A model generated the notes under the pieces. That model worked only from the letters and a program-made list of their open reading frames with translations, was not told the DNA's origin and ran no database searches. Shown piece after piece: positions 7,269-13,723 of a DNA stretch of 14,799 nucleotides. The translations under genes and the position numbers were made by a program. The first letter of the stretch is position 1. Each line of letters starts with the position of its first letter. This DNA comes from Minisyncoccota bacterium (lineage in GTDB: Bacteria; Patescibacteriota; Minisyncoccia; Minisyncoccales; GWA2-38-27). The stretch lies in contig JAQUNM010000009.1 of the NCBI GenBank assembly GCA_028717605.1, positions 1 through 14,799 of the forward strand. Reading direction: 5' to 3'.

Positions 7269-7959
7269 AAAGCTTTTTGTATTTTTTAGAAAGTTTTTCA
7301 ATTACCCTTAAAGCTTGTTCAGGAGTATCAACTAACTGATAAATCTTTGTATCCTTTTTACAAATTGTTTTGTATTCTTTTTGTAAATCTTTTTCTATCC
7401 ATTTTAACAAGGGTTCCCAATAATCTCTATGAATTAAAACTATTGGTATCCTTTTTATTTTATTGGTTTGAATTAAAGTAACTATTTCGAAAAATTCGTC
7501 CAAGGTTCCAAAACCTCCTGGAAAAAAAACATAAGCTTGTGAAGCAAAAGAAAGCATTACCTTTCTTATAAAGAAATAATGAAAAACCTCGCTGTCGGTA
7601 ACGTATTTATTTAGTCTTTGTTCTTTGGGAAGAATAACATTTAACCCAATTGATTTTCCTCCTGCTTCAAAAGCTCCTTTGTTAGCTGCTTCCATAACCC
7701 CTCCTCCACCACCAGTAACAATAGTAAAGCCTTTTTTAGAAAGAGCAAAGGCTAATTCAGTTGCTTCTTTGTAATATTCTTTATTTGGGGTTAACCTAGC
7801 TGAGCCAAAAAAAGTTACAGTGTTATGCTGTTTTTTTAAAAATCTAAAACCAAGGACAAATTCATTAATAATCCTAGATATTCTAATAGAACAAATATCT
7901 TTTAAATGCTCTTTAAAAAAAGAGTTATCCTCGGGTATAAAAAAATATTTTGATTTCAT
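7261..7959 (-). CDS. LOG-family protein (TIGR00730-type, Rossmann fold nucleotide hydrolase)
   Basis: Member of the LOG family, often mis-named lysine decarboxylase; characterised members hydrolyse nucleoside 5'-monophosphates to base and ribose-5-phosphate (cytokinin activation in plants and some bacteria). The 232-aa protein has FFGSARLTP (50-58), TGGGGGVMEAANKGAFEAGG (82-101), Arg132 in FFIRKVML, and the diagnostic PGGFGTLDEFFE (147-158) with Glu155. The first 40 residues, before the Rossmann core, are not the usual short LOG N-terminus and resemble the longer type of the family. It overlaps rarA by 4 nt (ATGA) and the next nuclease by 8 nt. The true substrate in this organism is unknown; nucleotide salvage or clean-up is a plausible inference. 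Confidence 0.88.
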   Translation of the reverse strand: MKSKYFFIPEDNSFFKEHLKDICSIRISRIINEFVLGFRFLKKQHNTVTFFGSARLTPNKEYYKEATELAFALSKKGFTIVTGGGGGVMEAANKGAFEAGGKSIGLNVILPKEQRLNKYVTDSEVFHYFFIRKVMLSFASQAYVFFPGGFGTLDEFFEIVTLIQTNKIKRIPIVLIHRDYWEPLLKWIEKDLQKEYKTICKKDTKIYQLVDTPEQALRVIEKLSKKYKKLYV

Positions 7960-9158
7960 AAGTATTTTTGTTCTCCAATTTCTTCAGGGAAATGCTTTTG
8001 TTTTATTTCACCCTTAAAATCATGAGCATATTTATAATCTTTACCATATCCTCTTTGTTTTAAAAAGTCAGTAACTGCGTTTCTTAGATGAAGGGGTACT
8101 GGAAATGATCCTTTAGTAACATCTTGTTTTGCTTCTAATAAAGCTTTATAAGAAATATTATTTTTTTTAGTTAAAGATAAATAACAAATTCCGTGAGCCA
8201 AATTTATTTCAGCCTCTGGTAAACCAACAAATTCTACTGCCTGAGCTACTGCGTTAGCTACTAGTAAGGCTTTAGGATCAGCTAATCCAATATCTTCTGA
8301 GGCAAAAATAATCATTCTTCTAGCAATAAACCTAGGATCTTCTCCTGATTCTATTATTCGGCTAGACCAATAAAGAGCGGCTGAAGGATCTGAATCTCGC
8401 ATACTTTTTATAAAAGCAGAAATTAAATTATAATGCTCTTCTCCTTTTTTATCATACCTTAAGGCGTGTTTTTTTAAAACCGTTTCAATATCTTTTTCTT
8501 CCAAGATTTTTTTATTCAAAGATTTAACAGCAAACTCTAAACCATTCAAAGCTATCCGAGCATCTCCGTTGGCATAATTAATTAATCTTTTTAAAGCCTT
8601 ATCAGTTATTTCTTTTTTTAATTCTTTTAAAGCTCTTTTAATTATTTTCTCTAAGTCTTTTTCTAATAAAGACTTGAAAGAATAAACAATTGACCTAGAT
8701 AATAAAGGAGAAATAATACCAAAAGAAGGATTTTCAGTGGTTGCCCCAATTAAAATTATAATACCTTGTTCAACTGATGATAAAAGAATATCTTGTTGGG
8801 CTTTGTTAAATCTATGAATTTCATCAATAAAAATAATTGTTTTTTTATTATCATACTTTCTTCTTTCTTGAGCTTTTTCTATCTCTGTTTTGACTTGAGC
8901 TACACCAGTAGTGGCTGCTTCAAACTTTTTAAAATAAGCTTTTGTTTTTTTAGCAATAATATAAGCTAGGGTTGTTTTACCAGAACCAGGCGGACCCCAT
9001 AAAATTAAAGAACTTATCTCGTCTTTTTCAATAAGCTTCCTTAGGGGACTATTCTTGCCACAAATTTCTTCTTGACCAAAAAAATCTTCAAAACAAACAG
9101 GTCTCATTTTTTCAGCTAAAGGTTTTTCAAAATTTTTATTATTAAATAAATCTTCCAT
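7956..9158 (-). CDS. rarA: Replication-associated recombination protein A (RarA/MgsA/WRNIP1), AAA+ ATPase
   Basis: AAA+ ATPase that acts at stalled replication forks and single-strand/double-strand junctions. The 400-aa product has the family opening PLAEKMRPVCFEDFFGQEEI (13-32), Walker A GPPGSGKTT (55-63), Walker B IIFIDEIHRF (108-117), sensor 1 GATTENPSF (138-146), the arginine-finger LLSR (152-155), the sensor-2 region NGDARIALNGLEF, and a complete C-terminal tetramerisation domain (DSDPSAALYW, EDPRFIARRMIIFASEDIGLADP, GLPEAEINLA, VPLHLRNA). Length is slightly below that of E. coli RarA (about 447). It is not a DnaX or RuvB relative, given the RarA-specific C-terminal motifs. It sits directly after the nitroreductase stop and overlaps the LOG gene by ATGA. 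Its operon also contains a PD-(D/E)XK nuclease, so a joint role in fork repair is possible but unproven. Confidence 0.95.
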   Translation of the reverse strand: MEDLFNNKNFEKPLAEKMRPVCFEDFFGQEEICGKNSPLRKLIEKDEISSLILWGPPGSGKTTLAYIIAKKTKAYFKKFEAATTGVAQVKTEIEKAQERRKYDNKKTIIFIDEIHRFNKAQQDILLSSVEQGIIILIGATTENPSFGIISPLLSRSIVYSFKSLLEKDLEKIIKRALKELKKEITDKALKRLINYANGDARIALNGLEFAVKSLNKKILEEKDIETVLKKHALRYDKKGEEHYNLISAFIKSMRDSDPSAALYWSSRIIESGEDPRFIARRMIIFASEDIGLADPKALLVANAVAQAVEFVGLPEAEINLAHGICYLSLTKKNNISYKALLEAKQDVTKGSFPVPLHLRNAVTDFLKQRGYGKDYKYAHDFKGEIKQKHFPEEIGEQKYL

Positions 9159-9716
9159 TTATTCTTCGTAAGAATTAAAATGAATAATATTTTTTAGTTT
9201 TCTTTTAGGAACAACTAAAATATTATTTTTTCTATAATATTCAAAAGAACTCTCTACTTCTTGAGTAATTGATTTTTCAGCTGGATAACCCAGGGCAATA
9301 ACTAATTTTATTTCAAAATTAAAAGGAATATTTAACAAACTTCTGATTGCTTTTTGGTTAATAGATCCTAAAATACAAGTTCCCATTTTTTGAGAAAAAG
9401 CAGTTAAAACAATATTTTGGACAGCTAAACCAACATCATAATCGGGGTTTTGATTAATATTACTATTACTTAAAACAATAATATAAGCAGTTGGTTTTTT
9501 TTCTTTATTATTAACTTGTCCGCCAAAAACAATATTATTAAATATTTGTTCTCTTTTTCTATCATTAACAATAATATATTCTAAGGGTTGTTTGTTCATA
9601 GCGGAAGGAGCAAATCTAGCTTGATCAATACAAAATCTTAAAATTTTTTCTGGAATTTCTTTTTGAGAAAAAGCCCTTATACTTCTTCTTTTTTCAATTG
9701 CTTTTCGTAAATTCAT
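9159..9716 (-). CDS. Nitroreductase-family FMN oxidoreductase
   Basis: Small FMN-dependent NAD(P)H oxidoreductase of the nitroreductase superfamily, 185 aa, likely a homodimer. The N-terminal phosphate-binding RRSIRAF (10-16) and the APSAMNKQPLEYIIV strand (36-50) are the typical FMN-contact motifs; YDVGLAVQNIVLTAFSQKMGTCILGSIN (about 93-120) is the conserved dimer helix plus flavin loop, and LVIALGYPAE (138-147) the closing strand. The native substrate cannot be read from the sequence; members reduce nitro compounds, quinones or enones or act on cofactors. It overlaps pyk by 4 nt (ATGA) and abuts rarA, so it is translated within that operon. No signal peptide or Cys cluster is present. Confidence 0.88.
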   Translation of the reverse strand: MNLRKAIEKRRSIRAFSQKEIPEKILRFCIDQARFAPSAMNKQPLEYIIVNDRKREQIFNNIVFGGQVNNKEKKPTAYIIVLSNSNINQNPDYDVGLAVQNIVLTAFSQKMGTCILGSINQKAIRSLLNIPFNFEIKLVIALGYPAEKSITQEVESSFEYYRKNNILVVPKRKLKNIIHFNSYEE

Positions 9717-11113
9717 ACTTTTGTTAAAGAAAAAGAATTAAATATTTTCGGCCTTTTTTTCTGTTTTCCATGAACAAGAGCTATTATTTCATTTTCTTTA
9801 ATTAGATTCTCTTTTTTTAAAAAATCAAATATCTTATTTTCAGAAAAACCCAATGGTGTAAAAACAGGCTGAATACCAAAAGATAAACTAAGAATTTCAG
9901 CTGTTTTCTGATTATTGGTAATAGCAATTATTTCTGCTTTTGATCGAAAACTAGCCATAACATTAGCGGTATAGCCTGATTCAGTAAAAACAATTACTTT
10001 TTTAATATTTAACAAGCTTTGTTTCTCAACCAAAGAAAAAACAGAACTAGCAATTAATTCTACAACATTGTATGGTTTTAATTGAAAATCTTCAAAACTT
10101 GTTTTTTCCTCATTAAACAAAAGTATTTTAGACATTGCTTGAACTGCTCTTAGAGGAAAATTACCAGCAGCTGTTTCTTCAGAAAGCATAACAGCATCTG
10201 TTTTATCAAACACTGCTCCGGCAACATCAATAGCTTCAGCTCTAGTTGGCCGAGGATTATTGATCATGGAATGAAGCATTTGGGTAGCAACTATTACTGG
10301 TTTTCTATTTAAACGGCATTTTTTAATAATATTTTTTTGCCAAAAAGCCAATTGCTCAATTGGGACTTCTATTCCTAAATCTCCCCTAGCTATCATAATA
10401 GCGTCTGAAACACTTATTAATTCATCTATATTATCTAGCGCTTCTTGACATTCTATTTTAGCTACAATTTGAGCATTAATTTTCCTTTTTTCTATTTCTT
10501 TTTTCAAAATATCAATATCTTTTTTAGATCTAGCAAAAGAGAGTGCAATAAAATCTACTTTACTTTTGGCTATCATATCTAGTCTTTTAATATCTTGTTC
10601 TATCAAAGAAGAAAGATTTATTTTTTTTCCAGGAATATTTAAACCTTTTTTATTCTTAATTTTTCCTCCCTGAATTACTTTAGCTATAATTAACTCTTTT
10701 TCTTTCTTAATAATCTTCATCTCAATAAAACCATCGTCTATTAATAAATTATCCCCTTTTTTTAAAACATCAAAAACAGCTTTATTTAAAATTGCTATTT
10801 GGGTTTTTTCAAAAGAAAAAGAACTTCCTATTATTATTTCATCTCCTTTTTTAACTGAAATAATTTGCTTATTTTTTGTATCTATTCTAATTTCTGGACC
10901 CTGTAAATCAATTAAAATACCAACATTAGTTTTAAGTATATTGGCTATTTTCTGGACTCTTTTAATTCTTTGATTGTGCCAAAAAACATTATTATGTTTT
11001 AAATTAAACCGAAAAACGTTTACTCCCTCTAAAATTAATTCTTTTATTATTTTTTCTTTGTCAGAAGCTGGTCCTAAGGTAGCTATTATTTTTGTTTTTT
11101 TAAGATAATTCAT
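9713..11113 (-). CDS. pyk: Pyruvate kinase
   Basis: Transfers phosphate from PEP to ADP, giving pyruvate and ATP, the last step of the glycolytic stretch encoded here. The 466-aa protein has KTKIIATLGPAS (6-17), the B-domain from about residue 78 to 165, SFARSKKDI (192-200), catalytic Lys219 and Mg ligand Glu221 in VAKIE, ARGDLGIEVP (242-251) with Asp245, ATQML (276-280), NPRPTRAEAIDVAGAVFDKTDAVMLSEETAAG and a full C-terminal domain. Two sites are unusual. The RxNxSH motif reads RFNLKH (35-40), with Lys39 where Ser binds K+, and the second K+-site segment reads DLQGPEIRI (69-77), mixing residues of the two known classes. First gene of its operon; an extended -10 TGGTATAAT lies six bases before the ATG, with no Shine-Dalgarno. 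Confidence 0.95.
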   Translation of the reverse strand: MNYLKKTKIIATLGPASDKEKIIKELILEGVNVFRFNLKHNNVFWHNQRIKRVQKIANILKTNVGILIDLQGPEIRIDTKNKQIISVKKGDEIIIGSSFSFEKTQIAILNKAVFDVLKKGDNLLIDDGFIEMKIIKKEKELIIAKVIQGGKIKNKKGLNIPGKKINLSSLIEQDIKRLDMIAKSKVDFIALSFARSKKDIDILKKEIEKRKINAQIVAKIECQEALDNIDELISVSDAIMIARGDLGIEVPIEQLAFWQKNIIKKCRLNRKPVIVATQMLHSMINNPRPTRAEAIDVAGAVFDKTDAVMLSEETAAGNFPLRAVQAMSKILLFNEEKTSFEDFQLKPYNVVELIASSVFSLVEKQSLLNIKKVIVFTESGYTANVMASFRSKAEIIAITNNQKTAEILSLSFGIQPVFTPLGFSENKIFDFLKKENLIKENEIIALVHGKQKKRPKIFNSFSLTKV

Positions 11114-11119
11114 AATTAA

Positions 11120-11128
11120 ATTATACCA
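11120..11128 (-). promoter_or_regulatory. Candidate extended -10 promoter of the pyk operon
   Basis: The minus strand reads TGGTATAAT (TGnTATAAT consensus), with TATAAT at 11120-11125, ending six bases before the pyk ATG at 11113. No good -35 is seen. Transcription would start essentially at the start codon. Confidence 0.6.
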
Positions 11129-11170
11129 ATTTTAAATAAAATTAAAAGACTTACTCCTTATTTTTTAAAA

Positions 11171-11200
11171 AATAAAAAAGGGCTCTAAATTTCAGAGCCC
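11171..11200 (-). terminator. Rho-independent terminator of the 60-aa protein gene
   Basis: Perfect 7-bp stem GGGCTCT/AGAGCCC (11194-11200 with 11180-11186) around a 7-base loop, followed on the minus strand by TTTTTTATT. The hairpin overlaps the last codons and the TAG stop of the gene, so the end of the coding sequence is itself part of the terminator. Confidence 0.9.
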
Positions 11201-11367
11201 TTGGTAACAAAAGAAAAATTCTCAGCATCTTCAATTTGAAGAGCTCTTACTTCCGCTAAAAGCTCTTCTAAAGAGATAGTGTCATCTACAACCTTAGTTA
11301 ACAAATCTGCCCTTGCCACTGGATCCATGTTTCTAATCTTTAACAAATCCTCTCTGTTTATGTTCAT
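11185..11367 (-). CDS. Stand-alone 60-aa acidic protein, unknown function
   Basis: I do not recognise this family. The 60-residue product (MNINREDLLKIRNMDPVARA at its start) is acidic (13 Asp/Glu against 7 Lys/Arg), with no Cys, no Trp and no membrane segment. Residues 4-27 and 32-48 look like two amphipathic helices separated by DDTIS, followed by a short tail. The gene is clearly real: AAGGAGGG lies four bases before the ATG, the only strong Shine-Dalgarno I found in the window; a consensus -35/-10 pair stands upstream; and an intrinsic terminator closes the gene. This is the architecture of a monocistronic, well-expressed small protein. A 9-bp inverted repeat around the -35 suggests it is regulated. 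It may be a small regulator, an inhibitor or a binding partner; none of these can be chosen from sequence alone. Confidence 0.85.
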   Translation of the reverse strand: MNINREDLLKIRNMDPVARADLLTKVVDDTISLEELLAEVRALQIEDAENFSFVTKGSEI

Positions 11368-11371
11368 TTTT

Positions 11372-11379
11372 CCCTCCTT
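11372..11379 (-). promoter_or_regulatory. Strong Shine-Dalgarno of the 60-aa gene
   Basis: The minus strand reads AAGGAGGG followed by AAAA and ATG, near-complete complementarity to the 16S 3' end at good spacing. It fixes the start at 11367 and contrasts with the absence of such sites at the other operon-leading genes. Confidence 0.9.
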
Positions 11380-11402
11380 AAGTTTTTAAAAAGCAATATA
11401 TA

Positions 11403-11430
11403 ATTATAACTAACTTATTCTTTTTGTCAA
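11403..11430 (-). promoter_or_regulatory. Consensus sigma-70-type promoter of the 60-aa gene
   Basis: Perfect TTGACA (11425-11430) and perfect TATAAT (11403-11408) with a 16-base spacer on the minus strand. The expected transcription start is near 11396, giving a leader of about 29 bases that contains the Shine-Dalgarno. The -35 overlaps the TGA stop of the membrane-protein gene upstream. Confidence 0.85.
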
Positions 11431-11439
11431 GAATAAGTT
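11412..11439. promoter_or_regulatory. Perfect 9-bp inverted repeat around the -35, operator candidate
   Basis: AACTTATTC (11412-11420) and GAATAAGTT (11431-11439) are exact reverse complements, 10 bases apart, and enclose the TTGACA element. Centre-to-centre distance is 19 bp, close to two helical turns, which suits a dimeric repressor. It is not followed by a T-run in either direction, so an intrinsic terminator is less likely. The binding protein is unknown; the winged-helix protein encoded just upstream is an obvious but untested candidate. Confidence 0.6.
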
Positions 11440-11804
11440 TTAAATAGCAAAAAAAGAACAATTGTTAATACTAAAAAAATTAGACTTATTATCTTTAATA
11501 TACTGTTGGGCAATAAAAGCCAAAAATGAATAATTTTTTTAATTTTTTGTTTGGGAGCAAAAAGTAATAAAGCAGCCTCTAAAAAAAGTAATAAAGATAA
11601 TAAATAAAATATGACAGGAAAAGGAAAGATTTCGGCTGTTCGAAATAAAAATAATCCTAAAAAAAGATTAACCAATCCCCATACTTTAAGGGGCAAAATC
11701 TTAATAATTGACCAAGTAACCTTTCTTTGTTCTTGAGGAATAAATATACCCAGAATACTATAATAGCCAAGAATAATAAAAAGAATGTATAAAAATAAAT
11801 GCAT
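11427..11804 (-). CDS. Small integral membrane protein, unknown function
   Basis: The 125-aa product is almost entirely hydrophobic, with about four membrane segments (roughly residues 2-20, 40-57, 62-83 and 97-121). Short charged loops separate them: PQEQRKVTW at 23-31 and APKQKIKKI at 83-91. No Cys or His cluster, catalytic motif or signal cleavage site is seen, and I do not recognise the family. It starts one base after the stop of the winged-helix gene, so the two are very probably co-translated, and its own stop lies within the promoter of the 60-aa gene. A role as membrane partner of the DNA-binding protein is possible, but nothing in the sequence proves it. Confidence 0.7.
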   Translation of the reverse strand: MHLFLYILFIILGYYSILGIFIPQEQRKVTWSIIKILPLKVWGLVNLFLGLFLFRTAEIFPFPVIFYLLSLLLFLEAALLLFAPKQKIKKIIHFWLLLPNSILKIISLIFLVLTIVLFLLFKTYS

Positions 11805-11805
11805 A

Positions 11806-12132
11806 TTAAAATCTTAATTGTCCTTGCTTAAAAATTTTAACTAATTCTTGAACCTCTTTTTCTCCTTGTTTACTTAAAGAGAAACAGTTATTAGAATCTT
11901 TTTTAATAATTCCTTTTTGCCTAAGACTTCTTAAGGGTCTGTCTATTTTTCTAGCATCTGGCCATTTCAGAATTAAAGAAAAACTAAATGCTTCAGGAAA
12001 AAGTAAAAAACATTCTTGGAGTATATTTTCAAAAATACACTTTTCTTTTTTATTCAAAAGAGAAAAAAGACCATAAAGAATTAATTTATTAATATCTATA
12101 TTTTGATAAATCTCTTTTTTAAAGCCTTTCAT
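11806..12132 (-). CDS. Winged-helix-like putative DNA-binding protein
   Basis: The 108-aa product looks like a winged helix-turn-helix: helices at about 12-26 and 30-44, a FPEAFSFSLILKWPDARKIDRPLRSLRQKGIIKK stretch (45-78) with the recognition-helix-like RKIDRPLRSLRQKG (61-74), a wing hairpin IIKKDSNNCFSLSKQG (75-90), and a closing helix (91-103). The pattern FP-x-F...PD-x-x-x-hydrophobic-x-x-x-LR-x-LR-x-x-G-x-I...L-x-x-x-G is what I associate with uncharacterised winged-helix proteins, but I cannot name a family. It is followed after one base by a small membrane protein gene and has its own promoter right after the GerMN terminator. Regulation of the adjacent 60-aa gene is a hypothesis. Confidence 0.65.
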   Translation of the reverse strand: MKGFKKEIYQNIDINKLILYGLFSLLNKKEKCIFENILQECFLLFPEAFSFSLILKWPDARKIDRPLRSLRQKGIIKKDSNNCFSLSKQGEKEVQELVKIFKQGQLRF

Positions 12133-12145
12133 ATACTCTTTTTAT

Positions 12146-12174
12146 ATTATAAAATTATAAATTATTTTTGGCAA
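12146..12174 (-). promoter_or_regulatory. Promoter of the winged-helix/membrane protein pair
   Basis: TTGCCA (12169-12174), 17-base spacer and perfect TATAAT (12146-12151) on the minus strand; the start codon at 12132 is 13 bases further on, predicting a leader of about six bases. A second TATAAT at 12154-12159 has no matching -35. The -35 follows the T-run of the preceding terminator directly. Confidence 0.65.
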
Positions 12175-12175
12175 T

Positions 12176-12201
12176 AAAAAACAGCTGGTTTTAGCCAGCT
12201 G
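12176..12201 (-). terminator. Rho-independent terminator of the PH/GerMN operon
   Basis: Perfect stem CAGCTGG/CCAGCTG (12195-12201 with 12182-12188), six-base loop, then TTTTTT on the minus strand. It begins five bases after the TGA of the GerMN-domain gene. Confidence 0.9.
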
Positions 12202-12206
12202 CTTTT

Positions 12207-12959
12207 TCAAGGCTGCAAAATATCCTCTATTTTATCATCAATAGAAATTATTACTTGCTCTATTGTGGAAAATTGTAATAAAGTTTTTTCTATTTGTTCT
12301 CTAATAGCTAAAACTCTAGCTGAACCAGCTACTTCGTTTAATTCTGAACTAAAATCAACCCTAGCTATGCCTTCTTCTATGCTTATTTTTTGAACCTTAA
12401 CTCCCTCTGGGATAGAAGTAAAATATCCCTGTTCTATCGGTCCTTTTAAAAGCTCTTCTAAGGTTGCTTTAGCAATATCTTCTCTTTTCTCTATTTCTCT
12501 CTCTACCTCAAAAACATTAGTGTCTTCTCCATATTTACCAAAATATAACTTAATTGTTATTGTTTCTGTTTCTGAATTTAACATTTCTGTTTTTAATTCA
12601 TCATAAACCCTGTCTGTAATAGCCTTAATTACTTCGTTCTTTTTTATTACTACTAAAATTTCTCTAGGAGTAATTACTTGGGCTATCATTTGATCAGCTC
12701 TATCTCCATAACCAGCTGCTTTTGTTTCAAAATAAAATAAAAATTCAAAAGAATCTTCACTTATTTCTTTTTCTGAAATAAACTCTAAACCATAACCATC
12801 AAAAACATAAGTAGAAGCAGAGGTTTTAATCCATGATTCAGCTATATTTCTAGCTTTTTCTAAACTATAGTCAGCTTCTTTTGGTTCAGTGCTAATAAAA
12901 ATAAAAGCCAATAAAACAAGGATAACAACGATAATAAGAATTAATAATTTTTTATTCAT
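12207..12959 (-). CDS. Membrane-anchored GerMN-domain protein
   Basis: A 250-aa protein with one N-terminal membrane segment (about residues 4-23) and an extracytoplasmic remainder. The C-terminal part (about 133-250) matches the GerMN fold: TITIKLYFGKYGEDTNVFEVEREI, then ATLEELLKGPIEQGYFTSIPEGVKVQKISIEEGIARVDFSSELNE, then a helix and VIISIDDKIEDIL. In Bacillus GerM this domain belongs to a sporulation/germination lipoprotein, but it is common in non-sporulating bacteria. Residues 30-125 (ARNIAESWIKTSASTYVFDG..., AGYGDRADQMIAQVITPREI, VYDE) form a separate conserved-looking domain that I cannot name. No lipobox Cys is present, so the anchor is probably uncleaved. It follows the PH-domain gene by 12 bases and ends at a terminator. 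A role at the cell envelope is inferred from location only. Confidence 0.8.
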   Translation of the reverse strand: MNKKLLILIIVVILVLLAFIFISTEPKEADYSLEKARNIAESWIKTSASTYVFDGYGLEFISEKEISEDSFEFLFYFETKAAGYGDRADQMIAQVITPREILVVIKKNEVIKAITDRVYDELKTEMLNSETETITIKLYFGKYGEDTNVFEVEREIEKREDIAKATLEELLKGPIEQGYFTSIPEGVKVQKISIEEGIARVDFSSELNEVAGSARVLAIREQIEKTLLQFSTIEQVIISIDDKIEDILQP

Positions 12960-12971
12960 ATTTTTTTTATT

Positions 12972-13520
12972 TTAATTTTCGACCTTTTCTTTGTGCTGAG
13001 CCTTAATAATTATTTCTTTGGTTTTATAAGGATCAGGGATTTTTTTAAAAATAAATTCTTTAAAAGCTCCAGCTGTTTGTATTCTTAGGTCACCATATTT
13101 AAAAATAGTTGCCAAAAATCCCTGAATCTTAACTGTAATATCTTGTATTTTATCATGATCAATTGTGGAATACTTCCTATGAAATAAACTAGTTAATTCA
13201 TAATGAATAGTTCTTTTGTCTGTAACAATCCAACAATCTAAAAAATAGTGAACTATTATTAAAAAAGCAATTTGCCAACAAATCATTAAAAGACAAGAAA
13301 ATAATAATAAAATAAAATACTTGGGAGAAATACTTAAAAATAAGGATATATTTTCGGTGAAAAAAACTTGCCAAGAATTAGGAAAAGTAAAAAGTAAAAA
13401 AATTAAAAAGAAAAAAAGCAAAAACATAATCATGGCTATTGGTAGAAGTTGAATTAAAAAAACCATTAAATGTCTTCTCTTAATCAAATATACTTTTTCG
13501 TTTTCTCTAAGCTTGATCAT
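12972..13520 (-). CDS. Bacterial PH-domain membrane protein (bPH2/YdbS-like)
   Basis: A 182-aa protein with two membrane segments (about residues 18-46 and 66-92) followed by a cytoplasmic bacterial pleckstrin-homology-like domain. The domain (about 95-178) shows the bPH2 pattern: DCWIVTDKRTIHYELTSLFHRKYSTIDHDKIQDITVKIQGFLATIFKYGDLRIQTAG, then FIFKKIPDPYKTKEIIIKA. The IVTDKR, KIQDI, GDLRIQTAG and IPDPYKTKEII elements are characteristic of this family. The molecular function is not established for most members. It overlaps the 66-aa membrane protein gene by 4 nt (ATGA) and precedes the GerMN gene, giving a three-gene envelope-associated operon. Confidence 0.85.
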   Translation of the reverse strand: MIKLRENEKVYLIKRRHLMVFLIQLLPIAMIMFLLFFFLIFLLFTFPNSWQVFFTENISLFLSISPKYFILLLFSCLLMICWQIAFLIIVHYFLDCWIVTDKRTIHYELTSLFHRKYSTIDHDKIQDITVKIQGFLATIFKYGDLRIQTAGAFKEFIFKKIPDPYKTKEIIIKAQHKEKVEN

Positions 13521-13717
13521 ATTGTTAGAAGTATTAAAAATATTAAAGAAAGAAGGAAGAAAAAAATAGTTCCAGTTAAAAAAATTTTTGATATTTTAAC
13601 AGCTGAAATATCGGGTAAAATTCTTAATCTTTTAAAATGAAAAAAAATAATAGCAGACCAAATGAAACATATCAAAATTAATAATGAATAAAACCACAGA
13701 ATAAGTTTAACAGTCAT
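13517..13717 (-). CDS. 66-aa protein with two membrane segments, unknown function
   Basis: Hydrophobic 66-residue product with segments at about 4-27 and 44-65 joined by a basic loop, HFKRLRILPDISAVKISK (27-44), probably facing the cytoplasm. I do not recognise it. Coding status is supported by the ATGA overlap with the PH-domain gene and by a promoter whose TATAAT ends six bases before the ATG. It probably acts with the PH-domain protein in the same membrane complex, but this is inferred from co-transcription only. Confidence 0.65.
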   Translation of the reverse strand: MTVKLILWFYSLLILICFIWSAIIFFHFKRLRILPDISAVKISKIFLTGTIFFFLLSLIFLILLTI

Positions 13718-13723
13718 TAGTCT

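Noticed and set aside
7820..8017. Plus-strand open frame across the LOG/rarA junction
   Set aside because: Shadow of two well-supported minus-strand genes; no domain.
11412..11439. Inverted repeat as terminator of the membrane-protein gene
   Set aside because: The stem is AT-rich with a ten-base loop and is followed by AGTTATAAT rather than a T-run; an operator around the -35 fits better, though not proven.
12207..12959. Sporulation or germination function from the GerMN domain
   Set aside because: The domain is widespread in non-sporulating bacteria and no sporulation gene is nearby.
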